From Chlorobium sp. (GTDB lineage Bacteria; Bacteroidota; Chlorobiia; Chlorobiales; Chlorobiaceae): DNA of 38,305 nt. This document shows, piece by piece, positions 7,800 through 15,772 of this stretch. The notes under the pieces are model-generated. The model saw only the letters and a list, made by a program, of their open reading frames with translations. It was not told the origin of the DNA and searched no databases. Position 1 is the first letter of the stretch, and every line of letters starts with the position of its first letter. A program made the translations under genes and the position numbers. The stretch spans positions 1-38,305 of the forward strand of contig SZXZ01000010.1 in NCBI GenBank assembly GCA_005843835.1, read 5' to 3'.

Positions 7800-9269
7800 T
7801 TATGCAGAGGGAAATTTAAGGATAACGGTTGTTCCAATATTTTTTTCACTTTTCAGCGATACAGTAATTTTCTGAAGATCTGCGAGTTTTTTTACAATAG
7901 ACAAACCTAGTCCAAAGCCGCCAGTGTTTGAGTTCCTGGAGGTGTCAACTCTATAAAATCTTTCAAAAACAGCATTTATTTTCTCGTCAGGAATACCGAT
8001 TCCCTGATCAGTAATACTACAGTCAATCGTATTGGCTTTGCGCTCTATTGTAATGGTTATAAATGACCCGTAAGGAGAATACTTGATTGCATTTGACAGA
8101 ATATTCACAAAAATCATTTCTAGAATTGCAGGATCAGCCGCAATACTTGCAGAATCTGCATTCTCCATTCTGATTGAAATATTTTTTTCATTCGCTGAAG
8201 CCTTCATCCTTGCAATAACTTCTTCAATGTGGGGTAGGAGCAATATGGTTTCAATATTCGGTTTCATCGTACTGCTTTCATATCGGGCAAGCATCAGGAG
8301 CTGGTCGATCAATTTCGCCATGCGGTTTAATTCCATAAGGCAAAACTGAATTCTGGCTTCGTAGTGTTCACGATCTCTGGGTTTGCGAATTAACACCTCA
8401 AGAGTTCCTTTTACAGAAGCTAGAGGGGTTTTCAGTTCGTGAGAAGCGTCGGCGGTAAACTGCTTTTCACGCTGAAATGCTTCCTGCAGTCTGTCAAGAA
8501 GGTCATTGATTGTTGCGGACAACCGATATAATTCGTCATGGTGATAGGGTAGAGTGATTCGCTGATGAAGATTTTTCTGGGTCATTCTTTCAGCGGTGGC
8601 AATAACCTTATCAATAGGGCGGATGCTCTTACCGGCAATAATACGGGTAAAGACAAAAAGCGTAACGATTATTGCAGGAAATGAATAAAGAAAAACGTTC
8701 TGCAGGTCGTGCAGAACAATAATGGCATTTTTGAGGGGAACAGCTACAATAAGGTATCCTTCAGTGATGCCGTTCCGATTGACAAGAGGTATTTGTGCCT
8801 GGCGTACCACTGAATCCATAAAAATATTGTTAAAGTATGCCGTGCCCGATTGATTGGGATTAAAGGCAAGTGCGCACCATGATAGGGTTGATGATTTTTT
8901 TACCACTTGTCCTGTACGGTTTACCAGCTGAATAAATTCAGTGTCTACTTTTATTTTATCATTATTTTTTGACTCTTCTTCGCTGTCAAACGTATCAACC
9001 TGCTCATCCTTTATGCTTGCGAACCCTTTAAAGTCTTTAGTTTGAATGTTTGCTTTAAAAAGAATTTGCGAGACCTCTTGGTTGATTTTTTCATCAAATT
9101 GTCTATAAACAACGTTTTCCACGATAATGTAGGTTATAGTAAATACGACCGCAATTAAAAATGCAGTAGCAACTGTATAGTAGAATGCAATTCGGTTCCG
9201 CAAACTCATTACAGGAAAGCTTTTCCATTGAACGTTAGCTTTCAGGATAGATAGATTTTTATTAGTCAT
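7800..9269 (-). CDS. Orphan sensor histidine kinase (HAMP-HisKA-HATPase)
   Basis: This is a 489-residue inner-membrane histidine kinase. A transmembrane helix lies at about 27-51 and a second at about 191-212, flanking a periplasmic sensing domain of about 140 residues with no recognised fold or haem motif. A HAMP linker (about 213-265) leads to the H-box DASHELKTPL with phospho-acceptor His277. The ATP-binding domain has the N-box LSNAIKYSP (Asn393), G1 box DQGIGIPDE and G2 box GFGLGLS. No response regulator lies on either side, so the partner is elsewhere in the genome. A shorter start at ATG 9209 (MSLRNRIAFYY) is equally plausible; both have weak ribosome sites. It converges on the c5-cyc2 pair and may control it. 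Confidence 0.9.
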   Translation of the reverse strand: MTNKNLSILKANVQWKSFPVMSLRNRIAFYYTVATAFLIAVVFTITYIIVENVVYRQFDEKINQEVSQILFKANIQTKDFKGFASIKDEQVDTFDSEEESKNNDKIKVDTEFIQLVNRTGQVVKKSSTLSWCALAFNPNQSGTAYFNNIFMDSVVRQAQIPLVNRNGITEGYLIVAVPLKNAIIVLHDLQNVFLYSFPAIIVTLFVFTRIIAGKSIRPIDKVIATAERMTQKNLHQRITLPYHHDELYRLSATINDLLDRLQEAFQREKQFTADASHELKTPLASVKGTLEVLIRKPRDREHYEARIQFCLMELNRMAKLIDQLLMLARYESSTMKPNIETILLLPHIEEVIARMKASANEKNISIRMENADSASIAADPAILEMIFVNILSNAIKYSPYGSFITITIERKANTIDCSITDQGIGIPDEKINAVFERFYRVDTSRNSNTGGFGLGLSIVKKLADLQKITVSLKSEKNIGTTVILKFPSA

Positions 9270-9615
9270 GCTCTGGCATCAGAATTCCCTAATCGATTTA
9301 CATTCATTGGCTCGGAAAATAATCGTGATTAACACGTTTCACAATGTAATCTTGAGATTCTTAAGGGAGTCGAAAAATTCGACTAAAATTTGCTTAAAAC
9401 CTATGGGGCGTTTCCATACTTATTGCGGTACGATTGGAAAAATACGCATGAACATTTTCTGGTCTTCAGGTATTGTATAAGTCTTATGTAATGTTGTGTT
9501 TAAAAGGTGCGTATCAGATCTGTGAAATATTAAAATACTTGTTGATTTGCGGCGTAATTATAGGTAGAATACACTATAAATTCAACCCCCATCAGGGAGC
9601 TGGAGGCTCCGCTTT
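9270..9615. other. Divergent intergenic region with short inverted repeat and promoter
   Basis: I find no credible gene in these 346 bases between the divergent kinase and lipoprotein genes. It holds a 7-bp inverted repeat with a 3-base centre (9368-9384, AGTCGAA/TTCGACT), which could be an operator, and a sigma70-like promoter further right (separate entry). Confidence 0.4.
9542..9570 (+). promoter_or_regulatory. Putative sigma70 promoter for the TPR lipoprotein gene
   Basis: TTGATT (9542-9547) and TAGAAT (9565-9570) are separated by 17 bp, placing transcription start about 38 bases before ATG 9616. The leader contains GGAGG at 9602-9606, in and beside the loop of a small GGAGC/GCTCC hairpin (9596-9610), which could modulate translation. 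Confidence 0.5.
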
Positions 9616-11694
9616 ATGAATATTCATTTCCGACGGGTTCCGTCAGGAATGGTGCTTCTCAGTCTGTTTCTGATTTATTCAGGCTGCAGTACGTACAAGA
9701 AGTCTGACGAGTCACTCGATTCGCTCTACAGTCAGGCATCATCCTACAGCAGTCACGGTGATTACATAAAGGCGATCATTTGCTACAACAAGGCACTTGC
9801 TCTGGATACACTGAATACGGCATCTCCCAGGTTTGTTAAGGCATTGAACGAAAAAAGGGTTTTTGAGGGTTTGACAGGGGAGTATTATGCCGCACTTAAA
9901 TCTTCAGCACGTCTTGAAAAATTTCCGGTCGCTCTCCTTACGGATTCTCTCCGGCACTCCCTCTATACCGACAAGGCAGTCTGGCTTAGGGAATTGGGAA
10001 GCTTTGGCGAAGCTGCAGAAGCCCTTAAGCATATTGTAAGGCCAACTCTGGCTGAAAGGTTTGAACTGGCATCATTGTACAGGCAAAGTGGCGATTACCA
10101 GAAAGCTGCTGAAATTTATCGTCGTTTATCAGGTTTTGACAGTGACCCGGTCACACGGATTACAGGATATGCAGGCCAGCTGCAATGTAAGGTTGCACAG
10201 CCCCGGCTTGGCATTGAAAAAGCGGACGTTATTGCTAGAAAAATAGCGGCCGAGTCAGGAAGGGTTCTTGCGATGAAAGGATCCTTGGTAGAAAGAATTC
10301 AAGCACTGAGAGCTGCATCACAAAGTCTTCAGCTTCTTGAAAAACATCGCAGAAATGCCAGCTTTTTTCTGTTCAAGGCACTCATTCTTGCTGAAGAGTC
10401 TAGAAACCCTTTGCTGTTACAGATACTCCGCCTGGAATCCAATTCGATTATTGTGCGGAAGTCGGAACCTTTCAGGGAGGCTGCAGAATATTTTCGTCTT
10501 AAAAATTTGCAGTATGCCCAGGCATCATCACTTTTTATGCTTGCGGGCAGCAAGTCACTCAGCAATGATGAGCGGATTGCAGCTTTGCAGCAGGGTTTTT
10601 CTGTCAATAGATATTATGCACCACCCTATCCTGCAAACGAACAGCTTCAACTTGAAAAAATATCATCACGCCGTCTCACAGGATTGCTGCTTGAGAAATC
10701 AAGAATATTCGAGCTTTTTGATGTAGAAGAACAAGTCGGTAATCTCGACCTGCAGCGTTCATTGCAGATATATAGAAAAAGCTTCAGACTTGGAAAAGGT
10801 CATGAAGCTCTTGAAGCAGAAATCTCAAAATTACTGCACGAGGCTTCGGCGCTGCTTCAGCGGAAAGCCGATATTATTATCCGAGCAGAAGGATATGAAA
10901 AAAACCGGCTTGCTGATCAATCGCTAAATATTAAAAGAGGCCGTCTCATTGAGCTTGTCCCTGAGGTAAGGGTCATTAACCCGGTTGCAGCGGAAGCAAT
11001 CCAGATGATTCCTGTAACGCTTAGCACCGTTCAGACCGCACTGAAGGAGGATCAGGCCATAATAAAACCTCTCATTTCCGACAGTTTATGCGGTGTTATG
11101 CTTATTGGCAAGAGGCAGTTGCAGATAGCAGGAGGCGGAGCATGTTTTGATTCGTTGAATACCCCGGCTTCAAAAATAGAGGCTCTCAGACGCGAACTTG
11201 CATCATCCAATCCAGGTCGACAGCAGAGTAAAGCTCAACAGGAGTGGTTCAGCAAAACCTTTTATGAACCTCTTGCAAAATCATTAGGCAGTTATAAGCG
11301 TCTTGTTGTTATTTGCGATGATCTTTTTCCATACCATATTTTGAGTAGTTTTAACAATTCATCTTTACCGGTTAAACAATATTCATACCTCCAGTCGATT
11401 AAGGAGTTTGCTCTGCTTTCCGAACATCCTGCACCGGATGCAGCGGTCTCTAATATCATTTTTTATCAAGCTGATAACGTAGGCGGAGCAAGGTTGCAAA
11501 AACTGTTATTTCCCCGTGACAGGGTTTTTCTGCTTTGGAAAAACTATAGTGGCAAGGAACTTCAAGTGCTGCACCAGCAAATTGGTCAGGAAATGCTGGG
11601 TACAGTTTCAGGGTCAGGTGCTTTGACTTCTTTAGCTTCCAAATCTGGCATCCACGAAATATGGATGAATATATCCCCGTATGGCACTGATTAA
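9616..11694 (+). CDS. TPR-repeat lipoprotein with degenerate CHAT-like C-terminal domain
   Basis: The 692-residue protein begins with a lipoprotein signal (hydrophobic stretch, then IYSGC with Cys24 as lipid anchor). Helical tetratricopeptide-like repeats follow, e.g. SSHGDYIKAIICYNKALALD near 47-66 and YRQSGDYQKAAEIYRRL near 155-171, continuing to about 450. The C-terminal ~230 residues resemble a CHAT (caspase-like, TPR-associated) domain: LKEDQAIIKPLISDSLCGVM, then WFSKTFYEPLAKSL and YKRLVVICDDLFPYHILSSF. The catalytic His and Cys motifs of active CHAT peptidases are not visible, and the region after the last strand is short, so it is probably non-catalytic. A role in protein-protein assembly at the envelope is inferred. 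It stands alone between two intergenic gaps. Confidence 0.65.
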   Translation: MNIHFRRVPSGMVLLSLFLIYSGCSTYKKSDESLDSLYSQASSYSSHGDYIKAIICYNKALALDTLNTASPRFVKALNEKRVFEGLTGEYYAALKSSARLEKFPVALLTDSLRHSLYTDKAVWLRELGSFGEAAEALKHIVRPTLAERFELASLYRQSGDYQKAAEIYRRLSGFDSDPVTRITGYAGQLQCKVAQPRLGIEKADVIARKIAAESGRVLAMKGSLVERIQALRAASQSLQLLEKHRRNASFFLFKALILAEESRNPLLLQILRLESNSIIVRKSEPFREAAEYFRLKNLQYAQASSLFMLAGSKSLSNDERIAALQQGFSVNRYYAPPYPANEQLQLEKISSRRLTGLLLEKSRIFELFDVEEQVGNLDLQRSLQIYRKSFRLGKGHEALEAEISKLLHEASALLQRKADIIIRAEGYEKNRLADQSLNIKRGRLIELVPEVRVINPVAAEAIQMIPVTLSTVQTALKEDQAIIKPLISDSLCGVMLIGKRQLQIAGGGACFDSLNTPASKIEALRRELASSNPGRQQSKAQQEWFSKTFYEPLAKSLGSYKRLVVICDDLFPYHILSSFNNSSLPVKQYSYLQSIKEFALLSEHPAPDAAVSNIIFYQADNVGGARLQKLLFPRDRVFLLWKNYSGKELQVLHQQIGQEMLGTVSGSGALTSLASKSGIHEIWMNISPYGTD

Positions 11695-11860
11695 GATGAA
11701 ATTAATGTAACGTTTGTTTTTTGTTACTGTTTTCAAAACTATGAAGCGCGTACGAATAAAATCAGGTATAACATTCATTTGATTATGAGCTTTTTTGTAA
11801 ATTTATAACGTTCAAAATATTTTCATTGAATAGTTGTAGCGTAAGTTGAATTGTGGTTTT

Positions 11861-12862
11861 ATGGTGGAAAAGGTATCAGGTGGAAAAGCATTGGAGTCTC
11901 TGGCAGAGAAGCTGAAACACGCCAGAATGGTAAAAAACCTTTCTCTTGACGATGTCAGCAGGCTGATTACTGTTCAAAAGAACTATCTCGAAAAAATAGA
12001 GGAATGTGATTTCAGCTTTCTGCCGAAGCCATATATCATGACTTTCGTCAAGGAATACGCACTCCTGATGGGAGTCGGAAACGATGATGATTTTGAACAA
12101 TGCAAGAAAGAACTCCAGATACCGGTAGCGCTTCAGCGTGATATTTCTGTCGATCATGACTCCCAAAAGACAGCAATTTTACCGGGCGGGGCAGCAATAT
12201 TGAAGCAAATCCGGATTCCTGGATATGTAATGTCTCTCGGGATTGGCATTGTCCTTATAGGAATTGTAGGATTTGTCGCTTTTTCATTTGGCGGTAAAGT
12301 GCAGATATCACCATTTCACCCTCCTGTTGCCGCGTCTGTGCCTTCTGCTTCGACGGAAGATACCGTTGCCGTTGCCGAACAGATTGTTGATTCTTCAGTG
12401 CTTAACGAAACAAATAAGCCCGAGCCAATTGTTGCGCCCGTTTCCCAGGAACACCCGGTGACTGTACCGGTTGATTCAGCAAAAGCCACCCCTTCAAAAA
12501 TTGCAGCATCAGTTCCGGTTCCTCATCTCGATAAAAAGCCGATTTCATCAAAAATCACATCCCATCCTGAGTCCGGTTCAAAAGAGTGGGCAAAAAATGT
12601 TTCTTTTCGCCCGACCTCACCCTCATCGCCATATAAAAAGGTTCTTGTAGTCCGTCTGGTTGAAGATTATTCATGGGTCAAGGTAATAGCTGATGACAGT
12701 GCAAGGGTTTACCCAGGTGGACAATTTAAAAACGGACAGGTGCTTCGATATGAGGCTCGAAAAAAGTTCTGGGTTAATATAGGTCGGCCTAAATATGTCG
12801 AGCTTTATATAAACGGAAAAAAGCTCTCTCCATTTACTGACCGCATCCTTATTCTTAACTGA
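11861..12862 (+). CDS. RodZ-like membrane protein with N-terminal helix-turn-helix
   Basis: The 333-residue protein has the layout of RodZ, the bitopic protein that links MreB filaments to the cell-wall elongation machinery. It has a cytoplasmic HTH_25-type domain (residues about 13-80, LKHARMVKNLSLDDVSRLI, then KNYLEKIEECDF and PYIMTFVKEYA), one transmembrane helix (about 122-144), and a Pro/Val/Ser-rich periplasmic linker (about 150-255). A C-terminal DUF4115-like beta domain ends in SWVKVIADDS, FWVNIGRPKYVEL and INGKKL. I chose ATG 11861; an in-frame TTG at 11846 would add five residues. No mreB lies nearby. HTH plus single TM plus DUF4115 makes the family assignment good, but cell-shape function is inferred. 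Confidence 0.8.
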   Translation: MVEKVSGGKALESLAEKLKHARMVKNLSLDDVSRLITVQKNYLEKIEECDFSFLPKPYIMTFVKEYALLMGVGNDDDFEQCKKELQIPVALQRDISVDHDSQKTAILPGGAAILKQIRIPGYVMSLGIGIVLIGIVGFVAFSFGGKVQISPFHPPVAASVPSASTEDTVAVAEQIVDSSVLNETNKPEPIVAPVSQEHPVTVPVDSAKATPSKIAASVPVPHLDKKPISSKITSHPESGSKEWAKNVSFRPTSPSSPYKKVLVVRLVEDYSWVKVIADDSARVYPGGQFKNGQVLRYEARKKFWVNIGRPKYVELYINGKKLSPFTDRILILN

Positions 12863-13305
12863 TACATTTCGGTGCGGATCATATTTATTTTAAATACATT
12901 ATGGCTTTTTATAAAAATAGGATAAATTAAGTCCTTTTAAAGGAATTAATAGTGTTATCAAAACATTGGTAACAAAGATTTCATTCTTTACGGACTTGTC
13001 GGTTAAAACCGGTGTTCTATATTTTAGAGGTTAAAGGACTGAAGAAATTAGTTGGTTGTTTGTGCGTTCGTACTCATTTTATAGAAATTTGGATTCTGTG
13101 AGCTGTTGTGATTAAGAAAGTTTATTGGCTATTATCGTTTTTTAGATAAAATAAGGGCCTGCTCGGTGATGACAGATAAGTGATTTATTTGAAACTGAAC
13201 ATGGAAAGATTGAAAGACAGAGCACGCCGGACTCTTTCCTGTAACGTCAATCGAATGAATCAATTAAACATGGCATAAGCCAAAACCACGAATATTGAAA
13301 GTATT
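12863..13305. other. Long A+T-rich gap before nifS
   Basis: No gene, tRNA or terminator with a T-run is evident in these 443 bases. Two short inverted repeats occur, at 12932-12944 (TCCTT/AAGGA) and 13000-13011 (CGGTT/AACCG). The stretch could be a regulated leader for the nifS-nifU pair, but I see no recognisable IscR or riboswitch pattern. Confidence 0.35.
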
Positions 13306-14511
13306 ATGGCAGACATGAAGGTTTATTTTGATAACAATGCTACAACACCGTTGCATCCTGAAGTAAAAAAGGAAATGATTGCGGCAATGGAGATGTTTGG
13401 CAATCCTTCCAGTATGCACGCGTATGGACGCGAAGCCAGGGCAAATGTTGAGAATGCTCGCCGGAAAGTTGCAGAGTTTATCGGAGCAAGCGAGAAAGAA
13501 ATTATTTTTGTTGGCAGCGGCTCTGAAGCCAATAATACCGTACTTTCGCTTTTCGTGTGCGGCTCAAGCCAGTGTATTCCCGGTTCTAAGTCCCGAAGTT
13601 CAATTATTACTACTAAAATTGAACATCCGTGCGTTCTTGAGACCTCTGAATGTCTTGGTCATCGTGGTGTAAGGGTAAGGTATCTTGATGTTGACCAGTA
13701 TGGGAAGGTAGATCTTGACCAACTGGCGGGCATGCTTGGCAGTGACGTAGGTCTGGTATCTATAATGATGGCCAATAATGAGATAGGCACTCTGCAGGAT
13801 ATTGAAACCATAGCAAAAATGGTTCATGAAAGCGGTGCATTAATGCATACCGATGCCGTGCAGGCAGTAGGCAAGGTTCCCGTAGATGTCCGAAAACTGG
13901 GGGTTGATTTTCTTACCATGTCTGCTCATAAGATATATGGTCCTAAAGGTGTAGGTGCTTTATTTGTTAGAAAAGGTGTTCCATACTGCCCCTTGATCAG
14001 GGGAGGGCATCAGGAGCTTGGTCGACGTGCCGGTACAGAAAATACACTCGGTATTCTTGGTCTTGGAAAGGCAGTTGAAATGAGAGCTCTCGAAATGCCT
14101 TACGAGGAGGAGCGTTTGCTCGATCTTAAGCATATACTCCGAAACGGAATAGAAGAGAGTATTGACGATATACATTTTAATGGTCACCCTACTGATGCTC
14201 TTGCAAGTACACTTAACGTCTCTTTTTCAGGAGTTGAAGGCGAAGCTATTCTGCTCTATCTCGATATAGAAGGTATTGCTGTATCCACTGGATCAGCATG
14301 TGCATCCGGCTCACTTGACCCTTCGCACGTACTGCTTGCGACAGGAGTAAATGCAGAGCTTGCACATGGCTCAATCCGCTTCAGTATGGGGCGTGAAAGT
14401 TCAAGAGAAGAGGTTGATTACCTTCTCGATGTTTTACCACGAATAATTCAAAGAATCAGAAACATGTCAACGGCGTATATAAAAGGAGGAATGCATGCTG
14501 CAAGCAGGTGA
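13306..14511 (+). CDS. nifS: Cysteine desulfurase, NifS/IscS family
   Basis: This PLP enzyme takes sulfur from L-cysteine as a persulfide and passes it to an Fe-S scaffold. The 401-residue protein starts at ATG 13306 and has the family N-terminus VYFDNNATTPLHPEV, then GSGSEANN (71-78), EHPCVLE with His108, TDAVQAVGKV, and the PLP lysine Lys209 in SAHKIYGPKG. RRAGTEN (240-246) precedes the sulfur-accepting Cys332 in the loop STGSACASGS. The loop resembles the group I (NifS/IscS) form. The nifU start overlaps the last 17 bases of the gene, so the two are translationally coupled. The pair serves either nitrogenase or general Fe-S maturation; nif structural genes are not in the window. Confidence 0.9.
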   Translation: MADMKVYFDNNATTPLHPEVKKEMIAAMEMFGNPSSMHAYGREARANVENARRKVAEFIGASEKEIIFVGSGSEANNTVLSLFVCGSSQCIPGSKSRSSIITTKIEHPCVLETSECLGHRGVRVRYLDVDQYGKVDLDQLAGMLGSDVGLVSIMMANNEIGTLQDIETIAKMVHESGALMHTDAVQAVGKVPVDVRKLGVDFLTMSAHKIYGPKGVGALFVRKGVPYCPLIRGGHQELGRRAGTENTLGILGLGKAVEMRALEMPYEEERLLDLKHILRNGIEESIDDIHFNGHPTDALASTLNVSFSGVEGEAILLYLDIEGIAVSTGSACASGSLDPSHVLLATGVNAELAHGSIRFSMGRESSREEVDYLLDVLPRIIQRIRNMSTAYIKGGMHAASR

Positions 14512-15106
14512 TTGGGCATATAGTGAGACACTGAAAGAACATTTCATGAACCCTAAAAATATTCTGCAGGGTGAGAATACTGATGAGTTCGATGGTGTTG
14601 GTATGGAAGGTAACCTGCAGTGCGGGGATCAGATGATGGTGGTTATAAAAGTGGACAAGGAAAAAGGGGTTATTCAGGATTGTCAGTGGAAAACTTATGG
14701 TTGCGCAAGCGCTATTGCAAGTACCTCAATTCTTTCCGAAATGGTTAAGGGCAGGACACTTGATCAGGCATTTAATATTTCTCCAAAAGAGGTGGCTCAA
14801 GCACTCGGCGGGTTGCCTGATCATAAAATTCACTGTTCAGTACTGGGTGACAAAGCTTTGAGAGCAGCCATTAATAACTACTATACTCGCAATGGTCAGG
14901 AGGACAAGGTTAAGCAGGAGCAGGCTAAAGTAATCTGTCAGTGCATGAGCATTACCGATCACGATATCGAGGACGCCGTGCTCGAAGGCGCCCGGACCTA
15001 CTTTGAACTCCAGGAGCGAACCAAACTTGGTACGGTATGCGGTCAATGCAAGGACGAAGCGGAACTTCTGCTTGAGAAATTCAAGCATATTCATTTTGGG
15101 GTCTGA
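14495..15106 (+). CDS. nifU: NifU-like Fe-S scaffold: IscU domain plus BFD-type [2Fe-2S] domain, no Nfu domain
   Basis: The 203-residue protein is the scaffold on which NifS sulfur and iron are assembled into clusters. The N-terminal IscU/NifU_N domain (about 7-130) has the three cluster-ligand cysteines Cys43 (LQCGDQM), Cys70 (YGCASAIAS) and Cys114 (HCSVLG). A BFD-like domain follows (about 145-190) with Cys148, Cys150, Cys182 and Cys185 (ICQC and GTVCGQC) binding a permanent [2Fe-2S]. Full-length NifU is near 300 residues; the C-terminal Nfu domain with its CxxC is absent here and the stop is clean. The start ATG 14495 has AAAGGAGG (14482-14489) 5 bases upstream and lies inside nifS. Confidence 0.88.
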   Translation: MLQAGDWAYSETLKEHFMNPKNILQGENTDEFDGVGMEGNLQCGDQMMVVIKVDKEKGVIQDCQWKTYGCASAIASTSILSEMVKGRTLDQAFNISPKEVAQALGGLPDHKIHCSVLGDKALRAAINNYYTRNGQEDKVKQEQAKVICQCMSITDHDIEDAVLEGARTYFELQERTKLGTVCGQCKDEAELLLEKFKHIHFGV

Positions 15107-15166
15107 GGTAACTTCTCAGGAGTTTCTTCAGTATAACAATAGGTTCTGAATTCCGGGTGTAATACA

Positions 15167-15196
15167 ATCGATGGGGTCTTGATCGGCCCCATCGAT
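15167..15196 (+). other. Strong hairpin after nifU covering the start of the next gene
   Basis: Perfect 10-bp arms (15167-15176 and 15187-15196), extended by C-G and T-G pairs, enclose a TTGATC loop. No T-run follows, so it is unlikely to be a simple terminator. The right arm includes the first two bases of ATG 15195, so it could occlude that start codon, or it could be a 3' stabilising hairpin for nifSU mRNA. Confidence 0.5.
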
Positions 15197-15692
15197 GCGT
15201 GCAATCATCACGACAGAGTTACAAAAAGTTGAAGCATCAATAACTCAACCTATGGAGACAACCGGGAAAAGAACGGTTCTTTTTTTTGCTTCTCTCTCAG
15301 TGATTGCTTTTTTAGTCAATTTCTGTTGGGAATCTTTGCACGGTTTACTCTATAAAGCACATCCGGCTATGTCAGCGTCTGTCTACGTGCCGATGATGCT
15401 CTCAATGGCAGTTATGGATACTGTTGCAATTACCGCTCTCTACAGTTTTACAGCCTTGATATCCCGCTCATGGTTTTGGACTCTTGGTTTACCCAATAGC
15501 TTAATATTTATTATTTCCGGTATTGTTTTAGCCTGCGGAGTTGAGTATATCAGTATCTTTATCCTGCATCTATGGCAGTATGGTCCATCAATGCCTGTTT
15601 TGTTTGGTGTCGGGCTTTTTCCATCGATTCAGCTGTCAAGTACAGGTTTTTTTTCAGTTATTATTGCAAGAAAGGTTTCCGGTGTCTGTTGA
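15195..15692 (+). CDS. Small four-helix membrane protein of unknown function
   Basis: I do not recognise a named family. The 165-residue product is very hydrophobic, with four predicted membrane helices at about 28-46, 64-88, 99-125 and 136-158. Possible functional residues are the Asn-Phe-Cys-Trp-Glu-Ser cluster (42-47) at the end of helix 1 and HLWQYGPSMP (125-134) before helix 4, where Glu and His could face a substrate or metal. The start is uncertain: ATG 15195 lies inside a hairpin and has no clear ribosome site, while ATG 15252 (METTGKR) would remove 19 residues and leave all four helices. It lies between nifU and miaB on the same strand. Confidence 0.65.
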   Translation: MRAIITTELQKVEASITQPMETTGKRTVLFFASLSVIAFLVNFCWESLHGLLYKAHPAMSASVYVPMMLSMAVMDTVAITALYSFTALISRSWFWTLGLPNSLIFIISGIVLACGVEYISIFILHLWQYGPSMPVLFGVGLFPSIQLSSTGFFSVIIARKVSGVC

Positions 15693-15772
15693 TGATATCT
15701 GGCATAAAAGTCCCTTGTTGCAGGTGAGTACTATTTTGGAAAAGCATTAGCAGGTTGAAACAACATTCAATA

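Noticed and set aside
9368..9384. 7-bp inverted repeat read as a terminator
   Set aside because: The stem is A+T-rich and short, and lies between divergent genes where no terminator is needed; kept only as a possible operator.
9268..9480. Short plus-strand frame of 70 codons in the kinase-lipoprotein gap
   Set aside because: No ribosome site and no recognisable composition; the region is better explained as regulatory DNA.
12863..13305. Possible tRNA, riboswitch or small RNA in the gap before nifS
   Set aside because: No cloverleaf, T-loop consensus, known riboswitch core or intrinsic terminator could be seen by eye.
15755..15772. TTG start for miaB six codons upstream of the ATG
   Set aside because: Neither start has a clear ribosome site; the ATG was preferred because the extra residues carry no family sequence.
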